DNA from: Paenibacillus sp. D2_2
GTDB taxonomy: Bacteria; Bacillota; Bacilli; Paenibacillales; Paenibacillaceae
Reading direction: 5' to 3'
DNA: 64,000 nt
Assembly: GCF_031199965.1 (NCBI RefSeq)
Contig: NZ_CP133605.1
Span: 785,001 to 849,000, forward strand
Below, one piece after another: positions 1-8,726 of the stretch. A model generated the notes under the pieces. The model did no database searches, was not told where the DNA came from, and was given only the letters and a program-made list of their open reading frames with translations. Made by a program: the position numbers and the translations under genes. Numbering within the stretch: position 1 is the first letter of the stretch; every line of letters begins with the position of its first letter.

Positions 1-254
<254 letters not shown>

Positions 255-443
255 ATTATTAAAACGCAAAATTAGTTTCGTATCCAGTTTTCAGGGAGCA
301 AACCTATACATTGAGTAATTCAAGTGATTACTTAATGGAAGATTGCTTTCAGCATTTGGCGATGCTGATACCTGAACCAAGCTGCATAACCTTTTAATAA
401 GGAGATGCAGGATTTCGAGAAGCACTAGCTTCGACAAATCATG

Positions 444-560
444 TTTGGTGGCGATGGCGGAGGGGTTCCACGCGTACCCATCCCGAACACGACCGTTAAG
501 CCCTCTAGCGCCGATGGTACTTGGACCGAAGGGTCCTGGGAGAGTAGGAAGCCGCCAAGC
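444..560 (+). rRNA. rrf: 5S ribosomal RNA
   Basis: This 117-base stretch starts TTTGGTGGCGAT and ends GCCGCCAAGC, and these ends pair as helix I of 5S rRNA. The internal CCATCCCGAACACG and GCGCCGATGGTA blocks are the conserved loop regions. It follows the 23S gene directly, so the order is the usual 16S-23S-5S. No tRNA gene follows. Confidence 0.97.
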
Positions 561-567
561 AATAAGA

Positions 568-597
568 ACCACTACCGATCACGGTGGTGGTTTTTTT
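568..597 (+). terminator. Intrinsic terminator of the rRNA operon
   Basis: A ten-pair stem (ACCACTACCG with CGGTGGTGGT, one G-U pair) around loop ATCA is followed by seven T. It sits 7 bases after the 5S gene. Confidence 0.92.
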
Positions 598-1040
598 ATC
601 CCCAAGTGGATAACTAGCGATTGAATTAGCTCTAACCTACGGTTATCCTCAAATTGTACACGGTTGTTCACATTTTCCTCTGTATAAATCTGATATTCAC
701 CAGCACAAACGAAAAATATATCGATTTAGTATGAACTATGCACAGTCTTATGCACATATCCAGTTGATATATTAAGGTTATATATTTCTATCCACATAAA
801 TGAGGCGGCATGAACTCTATGCGCCAATTTGTTATCCACAATTATTGAATTAATTATCTGAGGTATGATCCAAGGAAGTTTATTGGTCGAAAATGATATG
901 ATGATGTTGGGGTTATTTGTATTTAAATGAATTTAATGCTAATTAGTTTTTAAAGACATCTAGAGATGTGAAAAAATGCATAAGTGCATCCTTTTAGATA
1001 AATAATTGTCTGTTTCTATGTAATTCCTGCAGAAGCGGTT
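598..1040. other. Intergenic region with clustered DnaA-box-like 9-mers
   Basis: No gene is visible here. The left part carries two perfect TTATNCACA 9-mers (748-756 TTATGCACA, 832-840 TTATCCACA). One-mismatch sites are at 605-613 (reverse strand), 643-651, 664-672, 736-744 and 788-796. The right part (841-1040) is AT-rich and I see nothing in it beyond a weak hairpin around ATGCATAAGTGCAT. The 9-mers match the known DnaA box; whether they bind DnaA is inference. Confidence 0.5.
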
Positions 1041-1111
1041 CGGCCCCCTAAATCTGGAGTCTGACCCGAGTAAAATACTGTATTCGTAGTCTAACGCTAT
1101 ATTTTAAAGTT

Positions 1112-2078
1112 TTACAAAGATCTATAGAACTGAGACCGATCTTCGAACTGCATAATCCAACTAGAAAATTGGAGTGGAGACATCCGTTTCAGACTGCCAT
1201 GCATTCTTCGGTTGTTGTAGAAATCGATATAGTTATCTATCGATTCATAGGCGGCCTCCATCGTCTTGTATTCTATTTTGCTGAATAGATTTTTCTCCAC
1301 AATACTGTGGAACGACTCAATATAAGCGTTCATATTTGGAGTTTTAGGAGGGATTCTTTCGTGTGAAATGCCCCAATTTTCACACGTATCTCCAAATAAA
1401 GCACTGATAAATTGAGGTCCATTATCTGTTCGGATCGTGGGTAGCGATTCTCCTGGCTGGATCCGGGACTCTAGTGCCTTTCCCAGGACTTGAATTGCAT
1501 GAGTAGCCTTACATTCAGAGCCTCGGTAATAGCTCACAATAGCGCGGTCGAATACATCAATGATACTGAGCAGGAAAAAGAAGCGGTCACGTCCTGTTAC
1601 GTAACCATATTTAATATCCATTTGCCATAACTGATTCGGACCGGTGACTAGACGATTTCTAGGCAATCGACGAGGATGCTTCGTTCTTCTCTCTCGATAC
1701 TTTTGGAGAATCCCCAATTCACGACACAAACGGTAAGCTTTCTTATTATTCAAAATGAGACGGTGATCCTTACGGAGGCACTCAGCAAGCAATTTATACC
1801 CATACTCGTTCTCTTCGCCTTCTGTAAGCTCTACGAACCACTCTTTAATCTGTTCGTCGCTTACTCTGGTACCGTTTTCCGTTAGGGAATAACCTGGGCA
1901 TGGACGCCCTTTACGAATGCGTGTTACAGGCTCATCATGTTGGCCTATTCTTTTTTTCGTGCATAATAGCTTGACTCAGCCAACCCTAAGATTCGCAGTA
2001 CCAGTGCTGCATAATATCCCTGCTTAATAAACTGGTCTGCTATTTCGAATCTTTCAGATAAGCAGGGTTCTTCTTTTT
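1112..2078 (-). pseudogene. IS3-family transposase OrfB, DDE domain (frameshifted)
   Basis: This is the integrase-like catalytic half of an IS3-family transposase. The 226-residue readable C-terminal part holds the DDE residues: D in QMDIKYGYV, D in RTDNGPQF and E in AYIESFHS. The N-terminal part is found in a second frame reached from orfA by a -1 shift, reading GLAESSYYARKK. It then runs into TAG just after a run of seven A (1951-1957 on the plus strand). One more A would join it to the catalytic frame (RIGQHDEPV). This is a homopolymer-length break, either an inactivating mutation or a sequencing error. Confidence 0.85.
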
Positions 2079-2366
2079 TAAGAGTTCACGCAGGATTTCG
2101 ATTTCTAATTCCTTTTCGCCTAGGATCTTTACAGCGGTTTGGTATTTCTCTTCGACTTCCTGCAATCTTTTTAATTCCTGTAGCTGTTCATCTGCAGCGG
2201 GTATCTCATGCTCTTCGATTTGATCTCGATACTCCCTGATCCAACTACGAATAGTCTCAGGATGAACTCCATACTTACGGGACAATACGGCTACCTTAAT
2301 CCCTGCTAGTGCCTCACGGACCACCTGTAAACGAACTTCTTCATACGCTTTATTCTTTCGTTTCAT
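2040..2366 (-). CDS. IS3-family transposase OrfA (helix-turn-helix protein)
   Basis: This 108-residue protein is the DNA-binding half of an IS3-family transposase. Residues 8-48 form a helix-turn-helix (VVREALAGIKVAVLSRKYGV, then PETIRSWIREY). A coiled coil of leucine-zipper type follows (EIPAADEQLQELKRL and on). The 3' end reads LLKKKN over TTAAAAAAG (2073-2081), the A6G slippery site that in this family drives the -1 frameshift making the OrfAB fusion. Its stop lies downstream of that site, so orfA and orfB overlap as expected. Confidence 0.9.
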   Translation of the reverse strand: MKRKNKAYEEVRLQVVREALAGIKVAVLSRKYGVHPETIRSWIREYRDQIEEHEIPAADEQLQELKRLQEVEEKYQTAVKILGEKELEIEILRELLKKKNPAYLKDSK

Positions 2367-2434
2367 TTCGAATCTCCCCTTTATAAATAGTCTAATTTAT
2401 TGGAGGGTAAGACTCCACTTTTATTAGGGGGCCG

Positions 2435-2750
2435 TGAGGGAAGTGCAGGCTTTTTTTATTATTTCCTTGGAATTGAGAGAACAGCTGTGAAAAAACTGCA
2501 TTATTGCAGGAATTTCTAATCCTGAGGTGATACCTACACAAAACAACTGTATTTCTGCAGGGATTTTGCTGTGAGGCCACCACAGATATGCTAATAGCGC
2601 AACAGTCGATTCAATGAATATTGAAAGCATTCGCACATTTGTCTCCTATAAAGTGTTGTTAGCCCTATGTTACGATTTTAATAGTATCAATATATTCAGA
2701 GGCTGGCTGCTAACGGAAGGCCGGTCCGACAGTAGATAGGGGACAGAAGT
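2435..2750. other. Intergenic region next to IS copy 1, with a two-unit direct repeat
   Basis: I see no gene here. Two related units lie 51 bases apart: AACTGCATTATTGCAGGAAT at 2494 and AACTGTATTTCTGCAGGGAT at 2545. An inverted piece of the same unit (ATTCCTGCAG, near 1023-1032) sits on the other side of the IS, so the element appears to have entered an existing intergenic repeat. Confidence 0.5.
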
Positions 2751-4914
2751 GTGATGATAAAGCTACTTGAGAGTATATACGACAAGACCGGCACAGATAT
2801 TCCTTCCGCACTGCAAGCACTAGCAAACCGTTACGTAGCTGATAATCCGGTTGAGCCTTATCGGTATCGTGCCTTTAATCGGGAAGGTATACAGCGTGCA
2901 ACGGATTTTCGCTATTTCTTTGATTTAGCGGATCGTTTTCCCGAGGCGAATGTTGGGCAAATAAGTTATGCCTGGGGAAAGATGTGGAGCGACAAACCTG
3001 ATACGGAGATGACCTGGCTCGCAACGGCTTGGGGACCACTTGAGGTGTTCGTGAACGGACAGAGCATATACCGTTCGCTACCGGGTGATGAGCGACCGAA
3101 GGTGAATCGGGAATGCCGTACTCTACTGAGTGTAGGCTGGAATGATATCGTGCTTAAATTTACGAAGACGCGGGCTGGCTTCGGCGGCCGATTCGGAACA
3201 ACGAGCAGCAAATGGGTGATCTTCAATTCAATTATTGCCTCCAAGGAGCGAAGCGGTCAGGAAGGTTGGTTATTCAGTAAGCCGCTTGATGAAGCGGTGG
3301 AGGAGCTGCCAGTTGCTGGACAATCGGAATTTGAAGGGGCGCTGCAATGGTGCCCGCATCTAGACTGGACGGAAGAGCAGAAGCTGATGACGCCAATGGA
3401 GAGATTATACGGCAGATCTAACGGACTTACAGCTTTCGCTTGGGCGAAGTTTCAGGCGAATGATGTTACAGAGCAGATTTACCGCATAACAGGAACCAGC
3501 CATGGTGCTACAGTGTTGTTTATAGACGGTGTGGAAAGGTACCGCTGCGAACAAGCCGGAAGGTTCGAGCTGGAGTTGGATTTGACTTTTGGCTCGCATC
3601 AATTGGTGATTCGTGATACCGCTGCTCCTTCCTGGGTACAACAGTAACCGTTATGTCCGGAGAAAAGCCTGTTATGCTGGAGCAGCCAATCCCAGTTCAC
3701 GGGTATCCGGGGGCTTGGCTGTATTTAGGTCCATTTGAAAATCAGTATATCCCCGATATAGTCGAGATGACAGAACTGCATCGTGTACACGAGGATGGCG
3801 GGCAAGGGATTTACTGGCGAGGCGATATGCCTGAAGCCTGGATTCGGCCTTACTTGGAGGCGCCACTATTTGGGAAGTGGAATTACCCTGTCGGAGTGAC
3901 TCTGTACGGATTGGTAGAGATGGGTAGAATGATGAATCGGCCTGATCTCATAGCATATGCGGCAGAGCATACGGCTCAGACTGTAAAATGGAACCCTTAT
4001 ACAACCTGGGATTACGAACAATATAAGGGACAGGGATTAACCAGTCCATTGCAGATATCGATAGTCTGGACGATTGTGGCTCCTTTGGCTCTACCATGCT
4101 TGAGATTTACCGAGATAATCAGCAATTAACCGGCGTGGAATCAGTTGCACATATGATCGCCACCTATATGAGTGAGGCACAGGAGAGACTACCTGACGGA
4201 GCCTTCTACCGTAAGCATTCCCAAGGCGAGGATACGATGTGGGCAGATGATCTCTATATGAGCGTCCCCTTCCTATGTCGTTATTATCAGCTGACGGGAA
4301 ATGAGGAGTATATCAATGATGCAGCGAGACAATTCCTGCTGTTCCGAGAGTACTTATATATTCCTGAAGAGAAGCTAATGTCCCATGTGTATGATTTCGA
4401 GCAGGGTTTGGCGACGGGAGTACCTTGGGGGCGCGGAAATGGCTGGGTACTCTTCTCCTTGTCCGAGCTTCTGACTGTTCTGCCAGAGAGGCATCCGGAG
4501 CGGGAAGAATTGTTGGAAATGTTCCGTACATTAAGCGCCGGCTATCTTGCCCATCAGAGTGAGGAAGGCCTGTGGCGCCAGGTTATCAATGAACCGGATG
4601 CCTATCTGGAGACTTCTTGTACGGCGATGTTTATCTATGCATATGCACGCGGCGTACGGTATGGCTGGTTAACCGATAAGTCATCCTATTCGAACAGCGC
4701 TGCCATGGCCTGGAACGGCTTGACCCGCCATAGTATAGATGCGCGTGGAAATTTGTACGGAGTATGCCGCGGTTCAGGATATTCACATTCCAGTCGATAC
4801 TATAAGTATGATCTACTGCCGCAGCTCAATGATACGCATGGGATCGGCATCGTTATGCTGGCTGGCGTGGAGTTACTACGATTAACCCAATGGCTACAAG
4901 TACCATCGGATTAA
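2751..4914 (+). pseudogene. GH105-type unsaturated rhamnogalacturonyl/glucuronyl hydrolase with N-terminal accessory domain (frameshifted)
   Basis: Three frames join into one protein of about 720 residues. The first 298 residues look like beta-sandwich accessory modules (WGPLEVFVNGQSIYR, VLFIDGVERYR) and I do not recognise a precise family. The rest is an (alpha/alpha)6 glycosidase of GH88/GH105 type (compare YteR and YesR). It has MWADDLYMS with the expected catalytic Asp, then VPWGRGNGW. Such enzymes remove the unsaturated sugar left by polysaccharide lyases. Breaks lie near 3640, where one G missing from GGG gives APSWGTTV, and near 4053, where the next frame reads DIDSLDDCGSFGS. The start is GTG 2751 or ATG 2754 behind AGGGGAC. 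No lyase or transporter gene adjoins it. It lacks a signal peptide, so it is probably cytoplasmic. Confidence 0.8.
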
Positions 4915-5006
4915 TTAAAGAACTTGCATTGACAGTCTCCCTCTTGTCATGTAATATTGTCTGAGTGTGTTACCATGGTCTGAACCATGAACGAACTATA
5001 TATTAC

Positions 5007-5090
5007 TTTCGTATAACCTCGCAGATAACCGTACTTAAAGGTTAGAGTGGGCGAGGGTTTCTACAGGAGCCGTAACTTCCTAACTACGAT
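5007..5090 (+). promoter_or_regulatory. Variant purine (guanine-class) riboswitch aptamer with a hairpin inserted in loop L2
   Basis: The fold matches the xpt-type purine aptamer. P1 pairs CGTA (5010-5013) with TACG (5085-5088), and J1/2 is TAA. P2 is six perfect pairs, CCTCGC (5017-5022) with GCGAGG (5051-5056). J2/3 is GTTTCTAC (5057-5064), P3 is AGGAG/TTCCT and L3 is CCGTAAC (5070-5076). The base matching position 74 is C (5084), and the base matching 51 is U, so guanine or a related 6-oxopurine is expected. Loop L2 is 28 bases rather than the usual 7. It begins (A)GATA and ends TGG, the two parts of canonical GATATGG. Between them is a 20-base insert that can form AACC/GGTT. The family assignment rests on visible structure only. 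Confidence 0.8.
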
Positions 5091-5135
5091 ATTGAGAATG
5101 CACCATGAATTCTCATATCGTAGTTAGGATTTTTT
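5079..5135 (+). terminator. Riboswitch expression platform: terminator overlapping the aptamer 3' half
   Basis: A stem of about 20 pairs runs from CCTAACTACG (5079 on) to CGTAGTTAGG (ending 5128). It has one bulged A and a 9-base loop, and is followed by six T. Its 5' arm consumes P3', J3/1 and P1' of the aptamer, so the terminator and the ligand-bound aptamer exclude each other. That geometry is an ON switch, as in B. subtilis pbuE. Confidence 0.85.
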
Positions 5136-5178
5136 GCGTTTCCTGGATTTAAAAGCTATCAAGGGGGAGCAATAGAAA

Positions 5179-6146
5179 ATGAAATTGAAGTACTTATTAT
5201 CCGTTTTTATTGGAGCCAGCAGTTATGGCATATTGTCGACTATAGTTGTACTTGCATACGGGCATGGCTACCAGCTTGGTGAAGTGGTAGGTACCCAGTT
5301 GCTAACAGGCTGCATTTTTGCATGGATGCTGGCGCTGTATACCAAGCTCAAAGAGAGACGCAAACAGCGGGAAGAGCAGGGGAAACCAGGAAGCTCCATA
5401 AATACAACAGTAGATTCCTCGTCGAAGCTGACCTGGAAGAAGAGATTGCTGCTTATGTTAGTTGGAACACCTACGGCCATAACTGGCCTCGTATATTATC
5501 ATTCACTGCAGTATATCCCGGCATCACTGGCAATTATACTATTATTCCAATTCACATGGATTACCGTGTTGATTCAAGCGATCAGCAAGCGCCAACGGCC
5601 GAATGGTGTTATGCTGTTCACACTTGTATTACTGTTTGGAGGTACATTGCTGGCCGCCGGGCTAACGGGGCAGACGGGTGGTCGGTTCTCTGCAATCGGG
5701 ATTACGTTCGGATTGCTCGCGGCCGTGAGCTACTCCATGTTCGTTCTCTTTAGCGGTAAGGCAATGACATCTATTAACCGGCTTATCGTAGTGCTTGGAT
5801 GATTACGGGTGGGCTCGTGCTGGTCTTTATTCTATTCCCACCGCATTTCTTATTTAATGGTCTGCTGTGGAGCCAGCTATTGTTGTTCGGGTTCTTGCTC
5901 GGTTTCTTCGGAGCATTCATTCCTCCGGTTCTGTACGCCATTGGCGTACCTCAAATCGGCGAAGACATGGCCGGGATTCTAGGAGCTGTAGAGCTTCCGG
6001 TGGCGGTATTGCTCTCCGCTCTGGTTCTCCATGAACAGGTGACGATGCTACAATGGGTAGGAGTTGGCGTGGTTCTACTAGGGGTCATCTTCCCTCAACT
6101 AACTAAGCTACGAATGAGAGCCGTGGATAAGGGACGATTAACTTAA
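5179..6146 (+). pseudogene. EamA/DMT-superfamily permease (frameshifted)
   Basis: This is a drug/metabolite-transporter-type membrane protein of about 320 residues with some ten predicted helices in two EamA repeats. The second repeat includes GEDMAGILGAVELPVAVLLS, typical of the family. The frame breaks near 5797: the first part ends INRLIVVLG and the second continues MITGGLVLVFIL, so one added base restores a single frame. The start ATG follows AAGGGGG at 5160. A purine riboswitch with ON-type terminator stands directly upstream, so the inferred cargo is a purine or related compound and the inferred direction is export. A conserved motif for purines is not something I can point to. Confidence 0.8.
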
Positions 6147-6162
6147 TCTATTTATCGTTTAT

Positions 6163-6210
6163 AAGCCGTCTTCGGTCTGCTGGAATGCAGGCCAGGGCGG
6201 CTTTGCTTTT
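6163..6210 (+). terminator. Probable intrinsic terminator after the EamA gene
   Basis: AAGCCG pairs with CGGCTT and an inner CTGC pairs with GCAG. The hairpin is followed by TTGCTTTT. The stem is interrupted, so it is weaker than others in this window. Confidence 0.55.
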
Positions 6211-6339
6211 CGGATAATCTATATTATGATCAAAAGAGAGCACAGCAAAGATCAAAAATCGACGAACTTCTTCGTTATTTTCAGGTATGATTAGGAATAG
6301 AATAATGAACTGACATTAATTCGAAAGTAGGGGATTGAA

Positions 6340-6828
6340 ATGGGGATCTTTGATAAATTGAAGGATGGCGCATCCAAAGCTGCAGACCTGGCCAAGGATT
6401 CTGTGGAGATTGCCAAGATCAATTCGCAAATCTCCGGTAAGCGGAAGGAAATTGAGAAGAGTTATTTACTGATCGGCAAAGAGGTATACGATGCTTACAC
6501 CAACAAACAACTGGATACACTTGAATCGTTAGTTAAAGAGCAGAGCAATTTGATACGTGGGCTTGAGGAAGAAGTCGAGCAATTAGAATATAAGATTAGA
6601 CAGATTAAGGATGAGAAAGAATGCGTCTGCGGTAGAGTGGTGCCAATGGATACTAAATTCTGCCCGTCCTGCGGACATCAATTCGAGGAAATAGTCAAGG
6701 TAGTTCCTGTCGAAGAACAGACTGCTGACGAGATCATTATCGTTCAGAAGCATTGCGGTTCCTGTCATGAAATCGTTAATGAGTCAGATCTTTTTTGCGA
6801 GAAGTGTGGAAACCGATTAGCCCCTTAG
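6340..6828 (+). CDS. Zinc-ribbon protein with coiled-coil N-terminus
   Basis: This is a soluble 162-residue protein. Residues 1-95 are a charged helical or coiled-coil region (MGIFDKLKDGASKAADLAKD, then long Glu/Lys-rich stretches). Two zinc-ribbon-like knuckle pairs follow: CVCG with CPSCG (about 96-113) and CGSCH with CEKCG (about 140-158). The architecture is common in Paenibacillus and Bacillus zinc-ribbon proteins of unknown role. The ATG at 6340 has a GTAGGGG Shine-Dalgarno sequence and the gene stands alone between two terminators. No specific function is assigned. Confidence 0.8.
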   Translation: MGIFDKLKDGASKAADLAKDSVEIAKINSQISGKRKEIEKSYLLIGKEVYDAYTNKQLDTLESLVKEQSNLIRGLEEEVEQLEYKIRQIKDEKECVCGRVVPMDTKFCPSCGHQFEEIVKVVPVEEQTADEIIIVQKHCGSCHEIVNESDLFCEKCGNRLAP

Positions 6829-6857
6829 AATGATCACAGTAATTGTAACTAGTAAAG

Positions 6858-6900
6858 CAGGTTGATGACCAAGATTCAGGGTTGTCGGCCTGTTTTGTTT
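6858..6900 (+). terminator. Intrinsic terminator after the zinc-ribbon gene
   Basis: A thirteen-pair stem, CAGGTTGATGACC with GGTTGTCGGCCTG (including G-U pairs), is followed by TTTTGTTT. Confidence 0.75.
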
Positions 6901-7003
6901 GATTGTTCTTTTTTGCACATACTAAATGATCCTGTTCATGTACAATATAACGGTGTAGAATTTAAGAATTCGCAATTTAAGCTCATGGAGGTTGCCTTAA
7001 GGA

Positions 7004-8635
7004 ATGAAGCCTATTATAGATGTAGCTAAGTCTTTCGGAATTGATGAGAAGTATCTTGAACTGTACGGGAAATATAAATGCAAGATTGATCTGCAAATAA
7101 GAGAGGATCTACAGGACCACACAGATGGTAAGCTGGTGCTCGTAACAGCGATGAACCCCACGCCTGCTGGTGAAGGAAAGACGCTGACGACGATCGGTCT
7201 CTCACAAGCGTTAAATGCTATTGGCATCCCTACGATTGCTGCGCTTAGAGAGCCTTCACTCGGTCCTTGCTTCGGTATGAAGGGCGGAGCGACGGGCAGC
7301 GGTAAGGCGGAAATTTTGCCGGCAGAAGATATTAATCTGCATTTTACTGGTGATATTCATGCCATTACTGCAGCTCATAATTTGTTGTCTGCGATGATCG
7401 AGAATCATATTTATCACGGAAATAAGCTCCAAATGGATACGCAGAGGATTGTATGGAAGCATGCGATGGATATGAATGACCGCAGCCTGCGGCGAATTGT
7501 GTGTGGCATTAGCGATGGTAACGGTAGTGTGCATGAATCCGGATTTATGATTACTACTGCTTCAGAAATTATGGCCATACTCTGCTTAAGTGAGGATTTA
7601 CAGGACCTTAGACAGCGGCTTGGTCGGATTATCGTCGCTTATAATATGGAGGGAGAGGCGATAACCGCGGAACAGATCGGGGCTGTGGATTCCATGACCG
7701 TGCTGCTGAAGGATGCCATTAAGCCGAATATGGTGCAGACCGCAGAAGGAACGCCTGTCTTCGTTCACGGTGGCCCTTTTGCGAATATTGCTCATGGTTG
7801 CAGCAGTGTGATCGGTACCAAGACGGCGCTGAAGCTGGCGGATATTGTAGTGACCGAAGCAGGGTTTGGTGCTGATTTGGGTGCGGAGAAATTTTTTGAT
7901 ATCAAATGCCGACAGTCCGGGCTTGATCCAGCCGCAGTTGTGCTGGTGGTGACGATTAAAGCGCTGAAATATAACGGCGGCGTATCCAAGAATGAATTGG
8001 ATGTAATGAATATTACTGCGCTGCAGGCAGGGATGGCCAATATGGAACGGCATATAGAGAATATTCGCAAATTTAAGGTTCCGGTTATGGTCGCTATTAA
8101 TCACTTTGCGCATGATCATGACGAGGAAGTAGCGTTTGTCGTTGATCACTGCCGTCGTCTTGGAGTTAGAGCTGAGGTATCTGATGTGTGGGCTGAAGGT
8201 AGCGCCGGTGGTCGTCGGATGGCCGAGACATTGCGGGATATTCTGCAGCATGAGACGGCTAGCTTCACACCTTTGTATACGAATGACAGTAACCTGATGG
8301 ATAAAATAGAGACGATTATCCGTCAAATTTACCGCGGGGCTGGGGCAAACCTGACTTCATCCGCACATAAGAAGCTGGAGCAGATCGAGCGTCTTGGATA
8401 TAGCAATATGCCAATATGTATGGCCAAAACGCCTTATTCATTCTCTGATCAGCCTGCATTGCTTGGTGCACCGGAAGGTTTTACCGTACAGGTCAAGGAT
8501 ATTACGCTGTCTGCCTGTGCCGGGTTCGTCGTCGTTCATACCGGTAACATAGTTACGATGCCTGGATTGCCGAAGGTTCCAGCAGCGGAGCGAATCTATC
8601 TGGATGAATCGGGGAAAGTGAACGGATTAGTGTAA
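7004..8635 (+). CDS. fhs: Formate-tetrahydrofolate ligase
   Basis: This cytoplasmic one-carbon enzyme joins formate to tetrahydrofolate with ATP, giving 10-formyl-THF. The 543-residue length is normal. The P-loop TPAGEGKTLTTIGL is at about residues 50-63. The family blocks REPSLGPCFGMKGGA, GDIHAITAAHNLL and FGADLGAEKF are intact, as is the C-terminal MPGLPKVPAAE. The start ATG lies behind GGAGGTTGCC. The reading frame is unbroken, unlike many neighbours. It is monocistronic here, with a terminator upstream and a divergent-function gene 90 bases downstream. It links functionally with the glycine cleavage genes at 54-59 kb through folate one-carbon units, but there is no physical linkage. Confidence 0.97.
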   Translation: MKPIIDVAKSFGIDEKYLELYGKYKCKIDLQIREDLQDHTDGKLVLVTAMNPTPAGEGKTLTTIGLSQALNAIGIPTIAALREPSLGPCFGMKGGATGSGKAEILPAEDINLHFTGDIHAITAAHNLLSAMIENHIYHGNKLQMDTQRIVWKHAMDMNDRSLRRIVCGISDGNGSVHESGFMITTASEIMAILCLSEDLQDLRQRLGRIIVAYNMEGEAITAEQIGAVDSMTVLLKDAIKPNMVQTAEGTPVFVHGGPFANIAHGCSSVIGTKTALKLADIVVTEAGFGADLGAEKFFDIKCRQSGLDPAAVVLVVTIKALKYNGGVSKNELDVMNITALQAGMANMERHIENIRKFKVPVMVAINHFAHDHDEEVAFVVDHCRRLGVRAEVSDVWAEGSAGGRRMAETLRDILQHETASFTPLYTNDSNLMDKIETIIRQIYRGAGANLTSSAHKKLEQIERLGYSNMPICMAKTPYSFSDQPALLGAPEGFTVQVKDITLSACAGFVVVHTGNIVTMPGLPKVPAAERIYLDESGKVNGLV

Positions 8636-8726
8636 ATAAGGGTGGAACAATCTGGATTTCCAAGTTACTCTTATATCTATAGGGTGTCTGACTATATCAA
8701 TCGGGACACGAAATGGAGGGGATCCA

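Larger units (their letters stand above)
1041..2434 (-). mobile_element. IS3-family insertion sequence, copy 1 (inactive as read)
   Basis: Imperfect terminal inverted repeats bound the element: CGGCCCCCTAA at 1041 and TTAGGGGGCCG ending at 2434. The match continues as TCTGGAGTC against its complement at the right end. Inside are orfA and orfB on the minus strand in the normal IS3 arrangement. The flanking bases show no convincing short target duplication. orfB is frameshifted, so no active transposase would be made from the sequence as given. A related but clearly different IS3-family element lies at 50666-52019. Confidence 0.88.

Noticed and set aside
291..572. A 93-residue open frame on the minus strand over the rRNA spacer and 5S gene
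   Set aside because: It lies antisense to 5S rRNA and its spacer and has no ribosome site or protein-family features.
1676..1885. A 69-residue plus-strand frame inside the first IS element
   Set aside because: It is a shadow of the transposase gene on the other strand.
1951..1957. The run of seven A in copy 1 orfB as a second programmed frameshift site
   Set aside because: IS3 elements shift at the orfA/orfB overlap, which has its own A6G site at 2073-2079. The second break is inside the catalytic protein and fits a lost A better.
2392..2636. Two short minus-strand frames beside the first IS element
   Set aside because: They cover the direct repeat region, overlap each other in different frames and have no ribosome site; the repeat explains the open stretch.
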